A stretch of 64,000 nt of DNA from Baylisascaris procyonis (taxonomy: Eukaryota; Nematoda; Chromadorea; Rhabditida; Ascarididae): NCBI GenBank assembly GCA_037389465.1, contig JAZARR010000153.1, forward strand, positions 6,174,501-6,238,500. The letters run 5' to 3'. The position numbers and the translations under genes are program-made. Positions 24,863 through 38,400 of the stretch are shown piece after piece. Below the pieces are notes generated by a model. The model worked only from the letters and a program-made list of their open reading frames with translations. It searched no databases and was not told the origin of the DNA. Each line of letters opens with the position of its first letter. Positions within the stretch are counted from its first letter, which is position 1.

Positions 24863-25922
24863 GAGTGGAATGGAAGTTGCTTGCTTGAAAGATGATAAAG
24901 AGGAAGGTTATTTACCTGAAAGGTGATAAAGTGGAAGGTTGCTTACCTGGAAGGTGATAGAGAGGAAGGTTACTTACCTGAAAGGTGATATGGATGGAGG
25001 TTGCATGCCTGAAAGGTGATATAGAAGGTTGCATGCCCGAAAGGTGATATAGAGAAAGGTTACTTACCTGAAAGTGATGTAGAGGGAGGTTACATGCCTG
25101 AAAGGTGATATAGAAGGTTACATGCCCGAAAGGTGATATAGAGAAAGGTTACTTACCTGAAAGTGATGTAGAGGGAGGTTACCTGCCTGAAAGGTGATAT
25201 AGAAGGTTACATGCCCGAAAGATGATATAGAGGAAAGTTACTTGCCTGAAAGTGATGTAGAGGGAGGTTACATGCCTGAAAGGTGATATGGAGGGAGATT
25301 GCTTACCTGAAGGGTGATATAGAGAAAGGTTACTTACCTGAAAGTGATGTAAGGGGAGGGACGTGCCTGAAAGGTGATACAGAGGAAGGTTGCTTGCCTG
25401 GAAGGTGATAGAGAGGAAGGTTACTTACCTGAAAGGTGATATGGACGGAGGTTACATGCCTGAAAGGTGATATAGAAGGTTACATGCCCGAAAGGTGATA
25501 CAGAGAAAGGTTACTTACCTGAAAGTGATGTAGAGGGAGGTTACATGCCTGAAAGGTGATATAGAAGGTTACATGCCCGAAAGGTGATATAGAGAAAGGT
25601 TACTTACCTGAAAGTGATGTAAGGGGAGGGACATGCCTGAAAGGTGATATGGAGGGAGGTTGCTTGCCTGAAGGGTGATATAGAGAAAGGTTACTTACCT
25701 GAAAGTGATGTAAGGGGAGGGCCATGCCTGAAAGGTGATATGGAGGGAGGTTGCTTGCCTGAAGGGTGATATAGAGAAAGGTTACTTACCTGAAAGTGAT
25801 GTAAGGGGAGGGACATGCCTGAAAGGTGATATGGAGGGAGGTTGCTTACCTGAAGGGTGATATAGAGGAAGGTTACTTACCTGAGAAGCGATAGAGAAGG
25901 ATCGCTTATCAGGAAGTGATTT
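24863..25922. repeat. 1-kb minisatellite of 28-31-bp units with higher-order structure
   Basis: About 35 imperfect units follow the pattern GGTGATATAGAGGAAGG, then TTACTTACCTGAAA. Unit variants alternate: 28 bp with ATGCCCGAAA, 31 bp with ACTTACCTGAAA, 30 bp with GTGATGTAGAGGG. They form composite repeats of about 89-91 bp, and the composition of the composite shifts towards the right end of the array. No long open frame crosses it. On the minus strand at least nine units contain TTTCAGGTAAGT, a joined acceptor and donor. Confidence 0.95.
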
Positions 25923-27130
25923 ATAACATTCATTCGACAATCATTCCGTTCTTAAAGATTGAAAGTTGACTTCGTTTTTCGTTTTGTTGCGATGGTGGAC
26001 ATCACCCGATGACACGTTTAGAATATTTTCTTAAAATTTGCATAAATCATTTTTTTGGCTATTATCGGTTATTAAAGGTTTTCTCCTCCGTCATTGCACC
26101 TTTATTGATGTTCTATAAAGGTTTTTTTGCAGAGAGTTTTTTCTTTGACGTTTTAATAAAAATTAAGGAATGTTCCTCATGGAATTTTTTTTTTTTAAAT
26201 ATAAAATCGATTAATAGAGAAATCAATCAACGCTTAGATCCGACTCATTTTCACCGATTTCCTCAGAATTTGTGATTATATGGCGAAAAAGTTTTAATGT
26301 TAAATGAAAATTTTTTGCCGGTTTTTTTTTGTAGATATTTGTTGAAGATGACGCCTAGTATGATTGATATGATATGATAGTTCAAGAACCTCATTGACTG
26401 ACCTCTAAGTTCGCTAAACGAGGAGCATAGCAACTATAGTATGCATATAGAGATTGCCTTCTAGACGAACAGTTAAGAGGTCTTCTGAAGGTAACAAAAA
26501 AGAAAACCTTTGAAAATATCGACCTCAACGACGAGGAAATATGAGCGGAAATTGGGCAATTTGTATGCGTTGACGGGTATTGCGATCGAGACGTGCTTGA
26601 ATCGACAATTGCGAAAAAAAAGACGCTCTTTTTATGTATAAGAAAAAGTGAAAAAGTGATCCAAATGTGAAGCGATAGGCGGCACCATATATACCTATTT
26701 GAGCATCGTTTTGCTCATTGTCCATTCATCTATCTAACTAACGATTTTATGATACCTTTTAACATCTCACATTTCGCTTTATGTTTAGTTTCATTTCTTT
26801 AAAATTTTTAATATTTTTTTTTCAATTTGCAAAATTACACTGAAGTTTTCATCGTTTATTTAGAAAACTTCAAAAATTTTTATGAGATAAGCTGAAAATG
26901 AAGCGAAAAACATTTTAAAATCCATTATTGTAAAAAATATTGAAAATAATTTGAGAAATTCTATTAAAAATTACTGTATTACGATTTGTGTTGCTGAATT
27001 TAGCTAATCGAAAATTTTCGCCTAATTCGGCTATACGATAATTCCTCTAAAAATTTTCTTCTTTATCTTTTAGCTAAGATCCTTTTTTTTCTGACTTGCA
27101 TATTTCATAGTCCACTTGCAAATTTTATAT

Positions 27131-27158
27131 TTAATAGTGATCAAGCAATCACTATTAA
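27131..27158. repeat. Perfect hairpin, 11-bp stem and 6-base loop
   Basis: TTAATAGTGAT and ATCACTATTAA pair around CAAGCA. Confidence 0.8.
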
Positions 27159-28694
27159 CACCTTAATTTACGCATTACTATATTATATTCATAAATGAAA
27201 GGCCTCATTCTCACCTTAATTTGATAGGAAGTATGGGCATTATTGGTAATTTTAAATAATTTAAATAATTACGTTCTAAAATTTGAAAAGAAACCAAAAT
27301 TGGCATTTGCAATCGAAGATTGAAAAAAAAAAGACAGAGGTGATTGCGGATCTCTTATCTTATATGAGATTGTAATTTCTGAAAAAAAAGAGATTTAAAT
27401 TGGATTCAAAAAGCGCCCATTAATCACTTCACTAAAAGAATGAATAGGGAACATTTTTTACGTAAATTTTTCTTATGCATGATGACAGTTATTTATAATA
27501 AAGTTGGTAATTTCCCAGGAAAAGAATTGTGAAATTTTTTACATAATCCTCAAAATTAGCAAATTTTTCAAAATTTTATTCTTATTTATTCGCCTTACGA
27601 TTAAATAAAAACTCTTTTCTTCAACATTTTTTTCTTTCGGATGTTTTTTTTTTAATATTTGCAGTAATACGGTTTTCATTGCAATAATGCGTTGCATATG
27701 TTGCAATTTGCAATTTTTTTTTTTTTGAACTTATGATTTAATTTTTAATTTGAAATTAAATGTTTTTAATTTTTTTCGCTTGAGAATTCAAGAAGTTTTT
27801 TATCACGCAGCCTTTCTATAGTCTCTCTCGAAGGTGAGATTTTGTAGACAAAATGTCGCAATGGTAGATGCAAATTATTCGGATTTAAATTTTATTATTT
27901 GAATTAAATGCAAAAAAAAAGTCTTCTCATTACTCTATTCAGTGACCTGTAAAGTTTTATTGGCGAATTTTCCAAGTGTTTCTTTCTCTCGAACTTTTTT
28001 TTTTTTTTTTTAATTTAACGAGATCATATAATTTTCATTTTCGGTCGGTAATGTTTACAATTTTTCTTTTTAATTATGCGCTAAATAACGTTGAATTGAC
28101 TAACGCTATGCTGTATTTGGGTGTTTTTTCTTTTCATACTAAATTTTGATGCCATAGTCCATTGTGGTTTTCATTTTTTCAAAGCAAAAGCTAATTAGCC
28201 CCTTTTTCTTCATATATTCTCAAACAATTCAATGCCGAAAAATAATCATTACGTTTTACTGTCGTTTTATATTATGTTGAAGATAGCCTTTGTTCTTCGT
28301 TTTTTCTGTTTTTTTTTTTTTTGCTTATCGTATATTCCAGTGATCACTATTAAATGAGTTCAGTTTGAGATATTTTTTCTTTTAAATCAAGTGGCATAAA
28401 TTTTTGAAAAAATTTTCTTCGAAATCCCTCGAAAATAGTGAATGCATAATGCCATCCGAACTGCAATTTTTTTTTAGCAGTTCAATCCTCTCCCCTTTCA
28501 GCATCCTTATTTCTCTTTGCTCGTAAAGGTTTCTATGAATGATTCACTCACTGATTGTTACGATGAAATTTCACATAATAGTGGCTAGCGCACTAAATCA
28601 TTCATGTGGAAGGTTATTGCGGATTTAAATTGCTATTTTCTGCACTTTTGCAGTTTTTGGTTTTATATTTGCAAAGAATATTATATAGTGCAAT

Positions 28695-28712
28695 CATATC
28701 TGCGCAGATATG
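28695..28712. repeat. 18-bp perfect palindrome
   Basis: CATATCTGCGCAGATATG is fully self-complementary and is followed by two further ATGCG words. Confidence 0.8.
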
Positions 28713-29117
28713 CGTTTATATGCGTACCTATCGAATAGTCCCAAATTGGACAATATTGATATCAGTCGTTACTATATTGTAGTGCAATCTCCTATTCCAC
28801 ATTTGCAATTGAGCTATTATTTTCGAAAAGCTGTAGACGTCCGTAATGCCAAAAAAAATTTGCATACAATTTTACATCGCGTTGCTATTGATAAGATTCC
28901 ACTGAACTCCACATCAGATCACAAGAAGTGCATTTTTTGTTCAGAGAAATTTTTCAAGAGCTGTTGAATCACTCAAGATTTGAATTCATCATTGATCGAT
29001 AATTTTTGAAATTCGCTAGTCAGAAACGTAAAATGCAAAATTAGCATATCATGCTAATTCAACGAAAATACCATTCCACTTATTGTTTTTAAAAAGACTG
29101 GAGAAATACGGCAGGAG

Positions 29118-29146
29118 ATGGCACGATATGCGCTTTTTACATTTTA
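29118..29146 (+). repeat. Dispersed repeat copy (GGCACGATATGCGC family)
   Basis: It shares GGCACGATATGCGCTTTTTA with the copy at 18231. A nearby GCCAACTGG may correspond to the GCCAA end of the other copies. Confidence 0.6.
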
Positions 29147-32100
29147 TGAGCATTGCCAACTGGTTCTCACTATCTATCGAAAAAGTTATAATCATTTCGT
29201 ACAAATATTCTAGGTAACATCCAATTTTTACAACTAAATCGATATAAAATAGATTTTTTTCGGTGCACAAAATGTGTAAAATTTTTCACCTTCTTCAAAT
29301 ATCCGTAGAATTTTCCCAAATCGATCGATCAAATTTAGGCATAATATGAAAGGTGATCAATTTTCCCAGTGGTTCACAATTCGAAACCACCCGACTGGCA
29401 GAGTGTGTCCCAAACGTATCTGAAAAACTGAAGTGAGTTATGAAATTTGGTCAGTGTAGTGGACGCCTTAAAGCAAACTACTTTCATGCTAATCCTTTGG
29501 CCTTGAAACAACCTGGAGTCATTTTTAAATGGAGGAAATAACGTTTATCTCATATTCGGCAATTTTTTAATTAATACCTGGCAACTTATTGAGAGACGAA
29601 TATTGAGTATTCTATGAAAGATTATCACCTGTAATGAAATTGTTCAAGGTATTTCTGCTTGGCAATCTGTGAAATCGGTTGGTGGGATAGGCGGGATACA
29701 AAACTGCAAATGCTGCCAGCTTCTATAGCACACTCGTCAGCTCAGCTTATACGTAATCCGACTGAAGATCCAGTGGATTAAAGATGTATCCTAATTTACT
29801 TCTACTTTTAAATCTCTGTAATTCGATTCTGAATGGATCGGTCAGGTCGGCAAATTTCTCTGCTTTATCTCTACTCATTCTTGAATTGAAACCACTCAAC
29901 GGATGAACCCATGTGCACGATTTTGACATGATACGCTCTTGTCTTGCAAATATAGTTCCATAAATGCCCATAATAAAGAAAAATCAACAGCAATCGCTAA
30001 AAGATCGGTCTATAGCGCAATCTTCTTTTATTGAAAGCAATATTTTAATATTAATAAAATATCATCTCCATTAGGTGATTCTTTTTTTGCGTTCTTAAAA
30101 ACGATGGAAAATAATATTTGGATAATACTCTTTTCTATACATTGCGTTTGAAAAATTTATTTTCCCTACAAATAGAAAATATTCCATAAAAATAGAAAAA
30201 AAAGGGATAGAAATAAAAAATTCCATACAAAATTTGAAATATTATAAAAGAAATTACTATGAAAGATGAAGAGTAATCAATGTTGAGGTGTTGAAAGGAA
30301 TGTTAAATCGATTGCGTTGATTGATTATTCAATGCGGGTAATGAAAACAAGGCAACGTGCAATCGAGAAAATTCATCAACGATATCAGCACACAATCTGT
30401 CAATGTGATCATCACCACTTGTTTAGCTTAGGGCTATATCCTATGCCTATCCCTTTAGGCGTTGTGAACGGATATAAGAGTAAGGCGGTCGGGATCTCAG
30501 CCTTTACGTGCAGAAAATGTTCTATGTCAAGAGAGCATATCCTGCAGATATAGTTCCCTGCAATTTACAGGTCATCCTTCCTTTTCTGAAACGAGACAGT
30601 AGTTAGCTACGTTCTCGGTTATGCACAATTCCTCGATTAGCTGATTTCCATTTATGATTTCGTTGTGTATTCAAGTGAATAATTACTACCGAAGAATAGA
30701 TCGTTGATGTGTGATATATGAAGGACTTCAATTTGCATATGATAAATAACGAATATTTCAAATTGCAGTCAGAACATGAAGTCTATATTAAAGCCATGGT
30801 TTTTCACATTTCGGTAATTTTTTACATGAGTGATTAGAGTAATTCAATAATATAGAATTGGAATAAATCCAGTGCAGTGATTTGAGTATATTCAGAGGAA
30901 GGGGGAGGGGAAGGGAAGGGCTGGATAATGATTAAATGCAGATATGAGTTTCTAAATAAAGTTGCAATGCACGATTTTCGATACTAGTTGTCAACGAGTA
31001 AAACTCATTTTTATTTTCAACATATTTCCCGCTCATGGAGGTAATCATTTGTTATCGTTTTTTATCACCTTTGATGTATTCTGTTTGTTGGTCAAGGAAG
31101 TGATTTTTTTTTTAAATAATCAAAAATATTTAATTTTCTTTCTGTAAATTCTGTTTGAATGACGATTATAGGTTACTTCGCTTATATATTTGAAATTTCA
31201 GTTGTAGTTGTTAATAGTAATTTGAAATCACCTTACGTTCGTAGTGTTTTGTTCTCGATATATTCGACATGTTTTTTGAATTTTTGAATTTTTTTTTTGA
31301 AATAAAATTGGATTTTAATAGTATATTCTTCAAAAATTCGCATTTATCTATCTCCCGCGCTTGCTGTCTAAAATTCTGTCCATAAAATTCGTTTTTTTGC
31401 TGAGCAACTATCATGCACACATCACCTACACTGATCAAAGACCTCATGATGGGACTTTTACAGCTCTTCGATGGAACTTATTGTCGAGTTAGAAAAGTCT
31501 CATCTTTCATAAATATTATTGATACCTAGGTGATCAAAAATTTAGATTTTTATCGTTCTAAGAATGAAAGGAGGGGGGGGGGGGAGGGAGGAAGCGAGGT
31601 AAAGTAGAAAAGTTTTAGGTTGTAATTTTCTTCATTTTTAACAAAAAATTATCCTCAGCGTCGGTAGAATGGTGAATAAAGGCAAATTTTAATAATGAAT
31701 TGAGTGCAATTGAATGCATTCAATCCACTAAAAAACTCCATTTTTTTTCCCAATTATTTTGTTTTCTCTTATATTTGTTTGTGTTTTACAAACTATCATT
31801 GCATATGTATGTCTGATTATTGATTGATATTTTCGGCTTGAATCATTAAGCTAGATTAATCAATTTGAATCGCTTCCGAACGATGAATGATCTTTGATCT
31901 TTTTTGGAGATATCGCCTTGAATAGAAATGAATGACGGTCATTTGAGATGCGTAATGTGCGTTCTCTAAAATTTCGCTCCCTAAAAAACAGATAATTGAA
32001 ATTTCTTATTCAATTCCACATTAGAAAAATGTTCGTTTTTTTTAGTGAGAAAATTTTTTCATTCGAATTTTTCAAAAAATTTCACAATTTTTATGTTTTA

Positions 32101-34612
32101 TTCGCTTCGATATCGAACAAGATTTGAGAGATCCTTGTTGTTGATTTTATTGCGAAGAATGTATGCGATAAACTTTTTTTATAATGGCTTATCTTTATAA
32201 TATGTTTTGTCTAAACGTTGAAAAATGGAATGCATTTTGAGAATTTGTTATCGCATTCACCATTGCTTGTTGATCGTCGTCACTTTTGCACTGTTTTTTT
32301 TTTTTTTTAAAATTAGAGTGGGTTCACCGATGAAATCCAATAGTAAGAGGAAAGAAATGTTTTTCGGAGAGGCAAACCTAGCAAGCGTAGCATCCCTTTT
32401 ATGGTAATGAAGTTACCGATAGTGCACAAAAACGCTTGGTTATATTACTCAGTTGTAAAAATTCTGAAAGAAACGCGAGAGGCAGAACTTGATTTCGAAG
32501 GTAATCGTAGGTTTATTTTAATGGTAGTACAACCTGTATGATACTGTAAGTAAGCAAAATGTTCGAATTTCGTATTTTTGATCCCCAAATGGTTTAAAAA
32601 TAATGTCGTATGGAAAAGATTTGCATAAATATAGGTAATCTAGCGGTAATAAACATATATATATTATACTTTTTGTACGAAATATGATAAATAGATTATA
32701 AAGTATTGTAGTATATTTGCATATGCTTGATACTGTCTCTGTTCTGCATCCTTGTAATATGTTCGTGAGTCCATCATCAATTTTTGATTCAATAAGAGGA
32801 ACTTCTCATGTTTTCAATAGAACTTAGCCTAATAGCTGAGTATTGAATTTTTATTTGCTTATTGAGCTGTTTCATTATTAAATGAATCCAATTATTGGAA
32901 GCGGTGGGTAATAGCATCTCAATTATTGGAAGCGGTTGGCAAGATGATAGCGATAAGCGAGACACGATTTAAATCCAGTGAGGAAATTAAGTGTAAAACA
33001 TTCTTAGTGATCGAAAATCGGTTTTAGCATCATTTCAGTTGCTTCATTTTTTTTTTTTTTTTTTTGAAGATAAAGCAATTCGATATGAATATATGATTGA
33101 GTGAAATATTTCAATTTTATTGAATCGGGAAAAAAGCATCTAAGGTTACCTTCTTAGATTACATTGTTAATGCTTTGGTTTCTGTTTACATTATCTATGC
33201 AACGAGATATTGATTGATTTTTCTTTTGAGCTAAAAAAATTCGATGAAAGAGGAGAAATGTGTCGCAAACGAATGGTTTATTCTTGCAAGGCGCATTTCA
33301 GTTTTTAAAAGAAGCGTATCAAGCGTCTCAATAAAACTCAATAATCAGTGAGCATTGTGAGCTATTTATAAGCCCAAGGGTTTAAAGCTTAACCAAACGG
33401 TAGAGAGAGGTAAGATTGAGGAGGTTTCGTCATTCAGAAATGCTTTGTTAAAGGTGTAATCGATGATGGAAACCGTCAGGCTTTCCATAATTTAAAGGCT
33501 GCACTTCGTATGTTGTATCGGTGTTAACTATATAGAACACGAATAAAACCTCTCATAAAACCCTAGATCTATTCTATAAAGTGAATAGGCTATCGGGATG
33601 AAGTTTGGAACAATTCCAAGATTCTCGAGTGGGTGCGTATAATTGTAGGAGGATTTATGCTAAAGGACTAATGGTTTGATCGTTTCGAATATTTTCAAGG
33701 AAATTTAGAAAGAAAAACGAGACAACATTCTCTTAATTACATAAAGAGTTAAAATTTGAATATTATCAATATTACGTATATTTTATAGGGAATTTTTACA
33801 CTTTTACTATATTTATTAATATACAATTTATTTTTATAAAGCTTGGCAATTGATCATTTCTCTTGTTGTCTTTATAATTTTAATCGTTTCTTACGAACTG
33901 TGGTCGACGACCGTAGACCAGTGATGGACACGGTCTTAATTTAAACTTTTTTTTGCATATCTAATTAGATCTAGGGTAATCACTTGCAAAGTGTTTATCG
34001 AATTTTATAATGTAATTTAGCGCTGAATGCTTTTTTAATGAAAAAAATGAATTTTTGAAGTGATTGACTCCGGAGTCGCTTAGAGGAATGGTTGATTCCA
34101 CTGGCGAGCATATCCGAAATACTTCATAAATCATCTGCATCTAATTACACATAAACAGAGAGTTGCTCAGTTTAAGAAACTTATCCCACTTTCATTGACT
34201 ACTTAAATTTTTTCATTTACAATAATATCTGAATTTTTTTTGGCGATTCCCATAAGAAAAAAAAAAATTACGATGCAATCGTTAAGCACACTATTTGATT
34301 GCAAATTATTCAATGGATATTCGTATGGTGCATCGTTTATACGCTCATATAAACGTTTTTTTTTTATGTGGGGAAAGTGAATCGTTCGCCTCAAGTCGAA
34401 AATTGTCTTTTTTTTTTCGAACATCAATAAGTCATTATAATTTATCGATGCGAAAATTTAAATAATTGACTGAGAGAGAATTTTTTTTCCACTGCAATTC
34501 ACTGTGAAAAAAAATTTTGAAAATTTTTTCACATGACGTCATGAAAAACGATTCTCGTAAAAAAAAGACTTATGGAAAACAAATCCGTTGATTAGTAGAG
34601 GAATTTCTCTGA

Positions 34613-34645
34613 AAGAGGGAGAGCGAGGGAGAGAGAGAGAGAGAA
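34613..34645. repeat. GA-rich microsatellite tract
   Basis: An imperfect GAGAGGGAGAGCGAGGGAGA tract running into (GA)n; polypurine. Confidence 0.85.
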
Positions 34646-35407
34646 GTGCTCGCATTTTGAATAGAAAGCGATCTTCTCTCGTTTCATAAAATTGATGCTA
34701 TCATTTAAAAATTATCGCTTAATAAAAGTTAAATTTCTATGATTTCGAAGCGATTCGTCAATAATTTTAAATGAAAAAAATTTTTTCGATTATTGTGTTG
34801 ATAAATTAGTAGAATGCAACTTGAAATATGATAGAGACATGCCAGATGTAAACCTCTATTGCCGATCATCGCAGACGCACAAACAACTTACCTTTAATAA
34901 ATTTTTGCATTTCCGGTTGCTCATCTTACCATATCGTAAAGGTTTTCCGCTATGAGTATATCGTGCTAATGAGTTTCCGTTTTCCGTTCTCTACAAATCA
35001 GCGATATTCATAAGCAAAGTTGTTCTATTCACTCAATGATCTTTTATAGTTGTTAGATGAATGTATTGATTTTGTACTATCAAATATTTTAACAAATATG
35101 GCATTCATTGTGAACGTCGATCGCGAAACTCTTTTATTTATAAAAATGATTGATAATGGTGTTTTAGGTGTTTTTTTTTTTTTTGAAACACTTGCGAAAA
35201 TTGTGTTTAAAGAATTTCGATGATTTTTTTTTAAATTATTCATTTCCTTCGAAGTTTGATTTCTTTCCAAGTTTTGTTTAATATTGCCGTCCTCAGATTT
35301 CTTTTATTGCTCTCTTGTATTTCATTTTATTGCTATTTTTATTTCGTCTATGGAGTTTTCAGCTCTTCCAAATTTTGTTTAAGCGCATTTTAGGGGAATG
35401 AGTGAAA

Positions 35408-35460
<53 letters not shown>

Positions 35461-35489
35461 TACTGCTGTTGCTGCTGCTGTTGCTGTTT
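35408..35489. repeat. CTG/TTG trinucleotide repeat
   Basis: About 27 triplets of CTG with interspersed TTG and one CTA. On the minus strand the CAG frame is interrupted by a TAG, so it does not encode an uninterrupted polyglutamine. The Ala-rich minus frame is a by-product of the repeat. Confidence 0.9.
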
Positions 35490-38400
35490 TGGTTTTTTTT
35501 TTTTTTTGAAGCTTCATTGGCGAAATTCTTATAGATGGAAACATTTTGTTGTTTAATCGAGAAGTATATTCAACAGGAGAACTTAGAAGTTAACATACCT
35601 TGCAAAAAAAGGTTCTATACCTATATTCCTCCTCATCTCTTTGGACAACTTCATTGTGCCAGAACTCTTATTTTTCTTATTTATACTCCCTTCCACCACC
35701 CTCCCCCCCCAACCCTCTTCCTTATAAAAAGTTTAATGCTGGTCGTCAATAATCAACCTTGTTTCATTTGAGTATTCATTACCTATTCAAAAGTTTTATT
35801 TCAATGATGTTTTTAACGTTATTATAATTGCAGTACTATGTGGATATTCACTGAGATCTAATGGATTCAGATGTCCTTCAAAAAAGAGAGAGAAAATGAA
35901 TGGAAAAGCTAAACGGAAATTGGTGCCAATAGTATTGGGGGTACGGAAATTAGGCAAACAACGGTATATTTGAGTGCGTTAGATGATTATGTTTGCGCAT
36001 GGAAAGCCTTGAATTTTTGCATTATGCCTCATTCAATTACTCTCACGTGTCGTTCTCGTGATTACGCCTTTCATTTCTCTATACCTCTATACCTCTGCGG
36101 TGAATTTACCAATTCCGCCTGTCAAATTTTCTATTCCATCATCACCTGATTAATCTCCTTTACTCTGAATGAAGAGAGAGGGAGGGAGAGGTAGGGCTAT
36201 TTTCTGTTTCTTTTGAAATGATTTATGGACGGTGGACATTGATTATTGAACAAATGGTTTTTCGTCATTGTTTGGTTATTTGTAAATAAATGGAAGGGGC
36301 ATTCTTTTGAGGATTTGCTAATGATAACATATTGCGTAGATTCTTTTCCTATTTTTTATCGCTTGTTGATTGTAGATTTTTATATTGGCTGAAAAGGTGA
36401 GAAGAAAAATATGGTTGGTATGTATTTCAGAAATTTTTTATTTCATTTCCGAATTAATTCCGCAGGAAATTATATAAATTTTGGTGTAGTTTGCCGGATT
36501 TTTTTTTTTCATTTTTAAGCACATAAAACATTGCCACCCACATTTTTAAACAAATTTCTTCAATTTTTTTCCACTTTTGGCGATTGCATTCACCATAAAT
36601 TAATAGAGTCATCAAGTAGCTATGATCTAACGTTTTCTTTTAGATAACTAGCTTTCAACATGTGAGTTTTTGCATAATCACTGGGTTGCACGACTTTCAC
36701 TCCTTATAAATTTTTCACCGTTCTTGTTACACTTCAGCGAGCCCTAAGGCTTATGGTTTCTTAGCCCTTTACAAACTCGACTTTTATCGAAAACAGTCGG
36801 TTATGGAGAAAGAGGATGGAATTATGCTGTTTGTAGGACTTCGTAACGACATCTTTTCGTGAGAAAGTGGGAATGATTCTCTTGTTCAGGACGCGAAAAA
36901 TATGGAAAGGGGGGGTTGTTGCAATTCTGAAATTTTTCACTTTTATCTATATTCAAGAAATAGTACCAACGAGAAATAAAATTTAAATGAAAAAAGAACT
37001 ATGATGTTTAAAAGAGAAAGGAGAGTCAATCGGCGTTATCGCTTAGCTGAGAACAAAAAAAAAAAAAAATGAATGTCTCATGTAGCGATATACTGTGCGA
37101 TACATGCATACATCGTTGTATCAGTTTATAGGCGGACATCAACCCCCACTCATCTGCTCTACTCTTGATTTCCTATCTCATTCGTTTCGTTTTCCTTTGC
37201 AACAACAGCTGATTCACACGTATAATCTATCATGCAACATCGTGCATTGTTCATTCCGTTTCTATCATAGTTAGCTGCCGATCGTTTTGCTGTTTGCAAA
37301 CTCTCCCTTCCTATTCCCTCCCTCTCTCTTCCCTCCCCCACTCTCCCTCTTCTGTTCCCTCCTATGTCCTACTATCTCTTTCCCGTCTTTAAATGAGCCG
37401 TTGTCAAAGGGAGTACCTCGGAAGGTGAAAATGGGAGGTTTTAGGTGAGCATTAATAATTTTAATCACAATTTCATACATATTTCGCTGTTTTGTGCTCT
37501 TTGAAGATAATTGTTCGAATTGTTTAGGAGTCCATCTTTGTAACGATGTTTTGACGTTTTTGAGGATTGTGTTTTCCCCAAGGGAAAGAGTGCACTGAAA
37601 ATTTTGTTGAGTCGTTTTAATAACGCAAAAATGAGATGATATATTACCGACGTCTTGCTTTGTCGTAAAGTAGAGAACCTATTCAAAATATCCTTCTTAA
37701 GACTTATTCATTTATGCTGTTAACACTGAAACATGGTAGTTACCATATTCAGCAACACAAAGTTTCCAACCTTGCAGGTTGTACCAACCTTTTTTTGCAC
37801 AGAAGGAGGAAAGAGTAATCGAGATTCGACTCACAATTTTTCTAAGTTTTTTGAGGAATCGAGAATAAAGGTTTTCAAATTTCCTCAGGTACGGACTGAT
37901 TGTACAGCATTTTGTGTAGATGTTAATTTACATGTCTCAAAATCACGTTTTTAGATCATATGTTCATATGGGGTGAATTCAAATGCTGAGCACCTAGGGT
38001 GACCTTGAGTGAAGGTAGTGGCCATTTCCTCAGCAATTATCTAACGGTCCACCGAAGTTGTCTATAACGGTTTGCATAAGACTTGCTGAATTGATCCATT
38101 AAGAACGCGATAAACGCACATCGCACTAGATGAATACACAGTTGAAGACTTCGGTTTTGGTTTATACCAATTCTGGTGTTTTATTCGAACATTTTAGCGT
38201 TAATGGACACCTAAATAATTTTAGCTTTTTGGCAATTTACATAAAATTGGCAATTTAATTAATATAAGTGAACAAATATTTTTAAACTACAGTAATGTTT
38301 AAAAAAGGCTTCATATGTTCATAATGGAAACCGACTGTCAACACATTACTGTGCACTTACTTGCATTTAAGTATTAGATGGATGAACTTTGACTATTTTG

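Noticed and set aside
24863..25922. CRISPR array
   Set aside because: Units are contiguous minisatellite repeats without unique spacers, in a eukaryotic sequence.
35359..35544. Ala/Lys-rich minus frame, or a polyglutamine protein
   Set aside because: It is a CTG repeat plus an A/T run. The CAG frame is broken by TAG, and no flanking coding sequence is seen.
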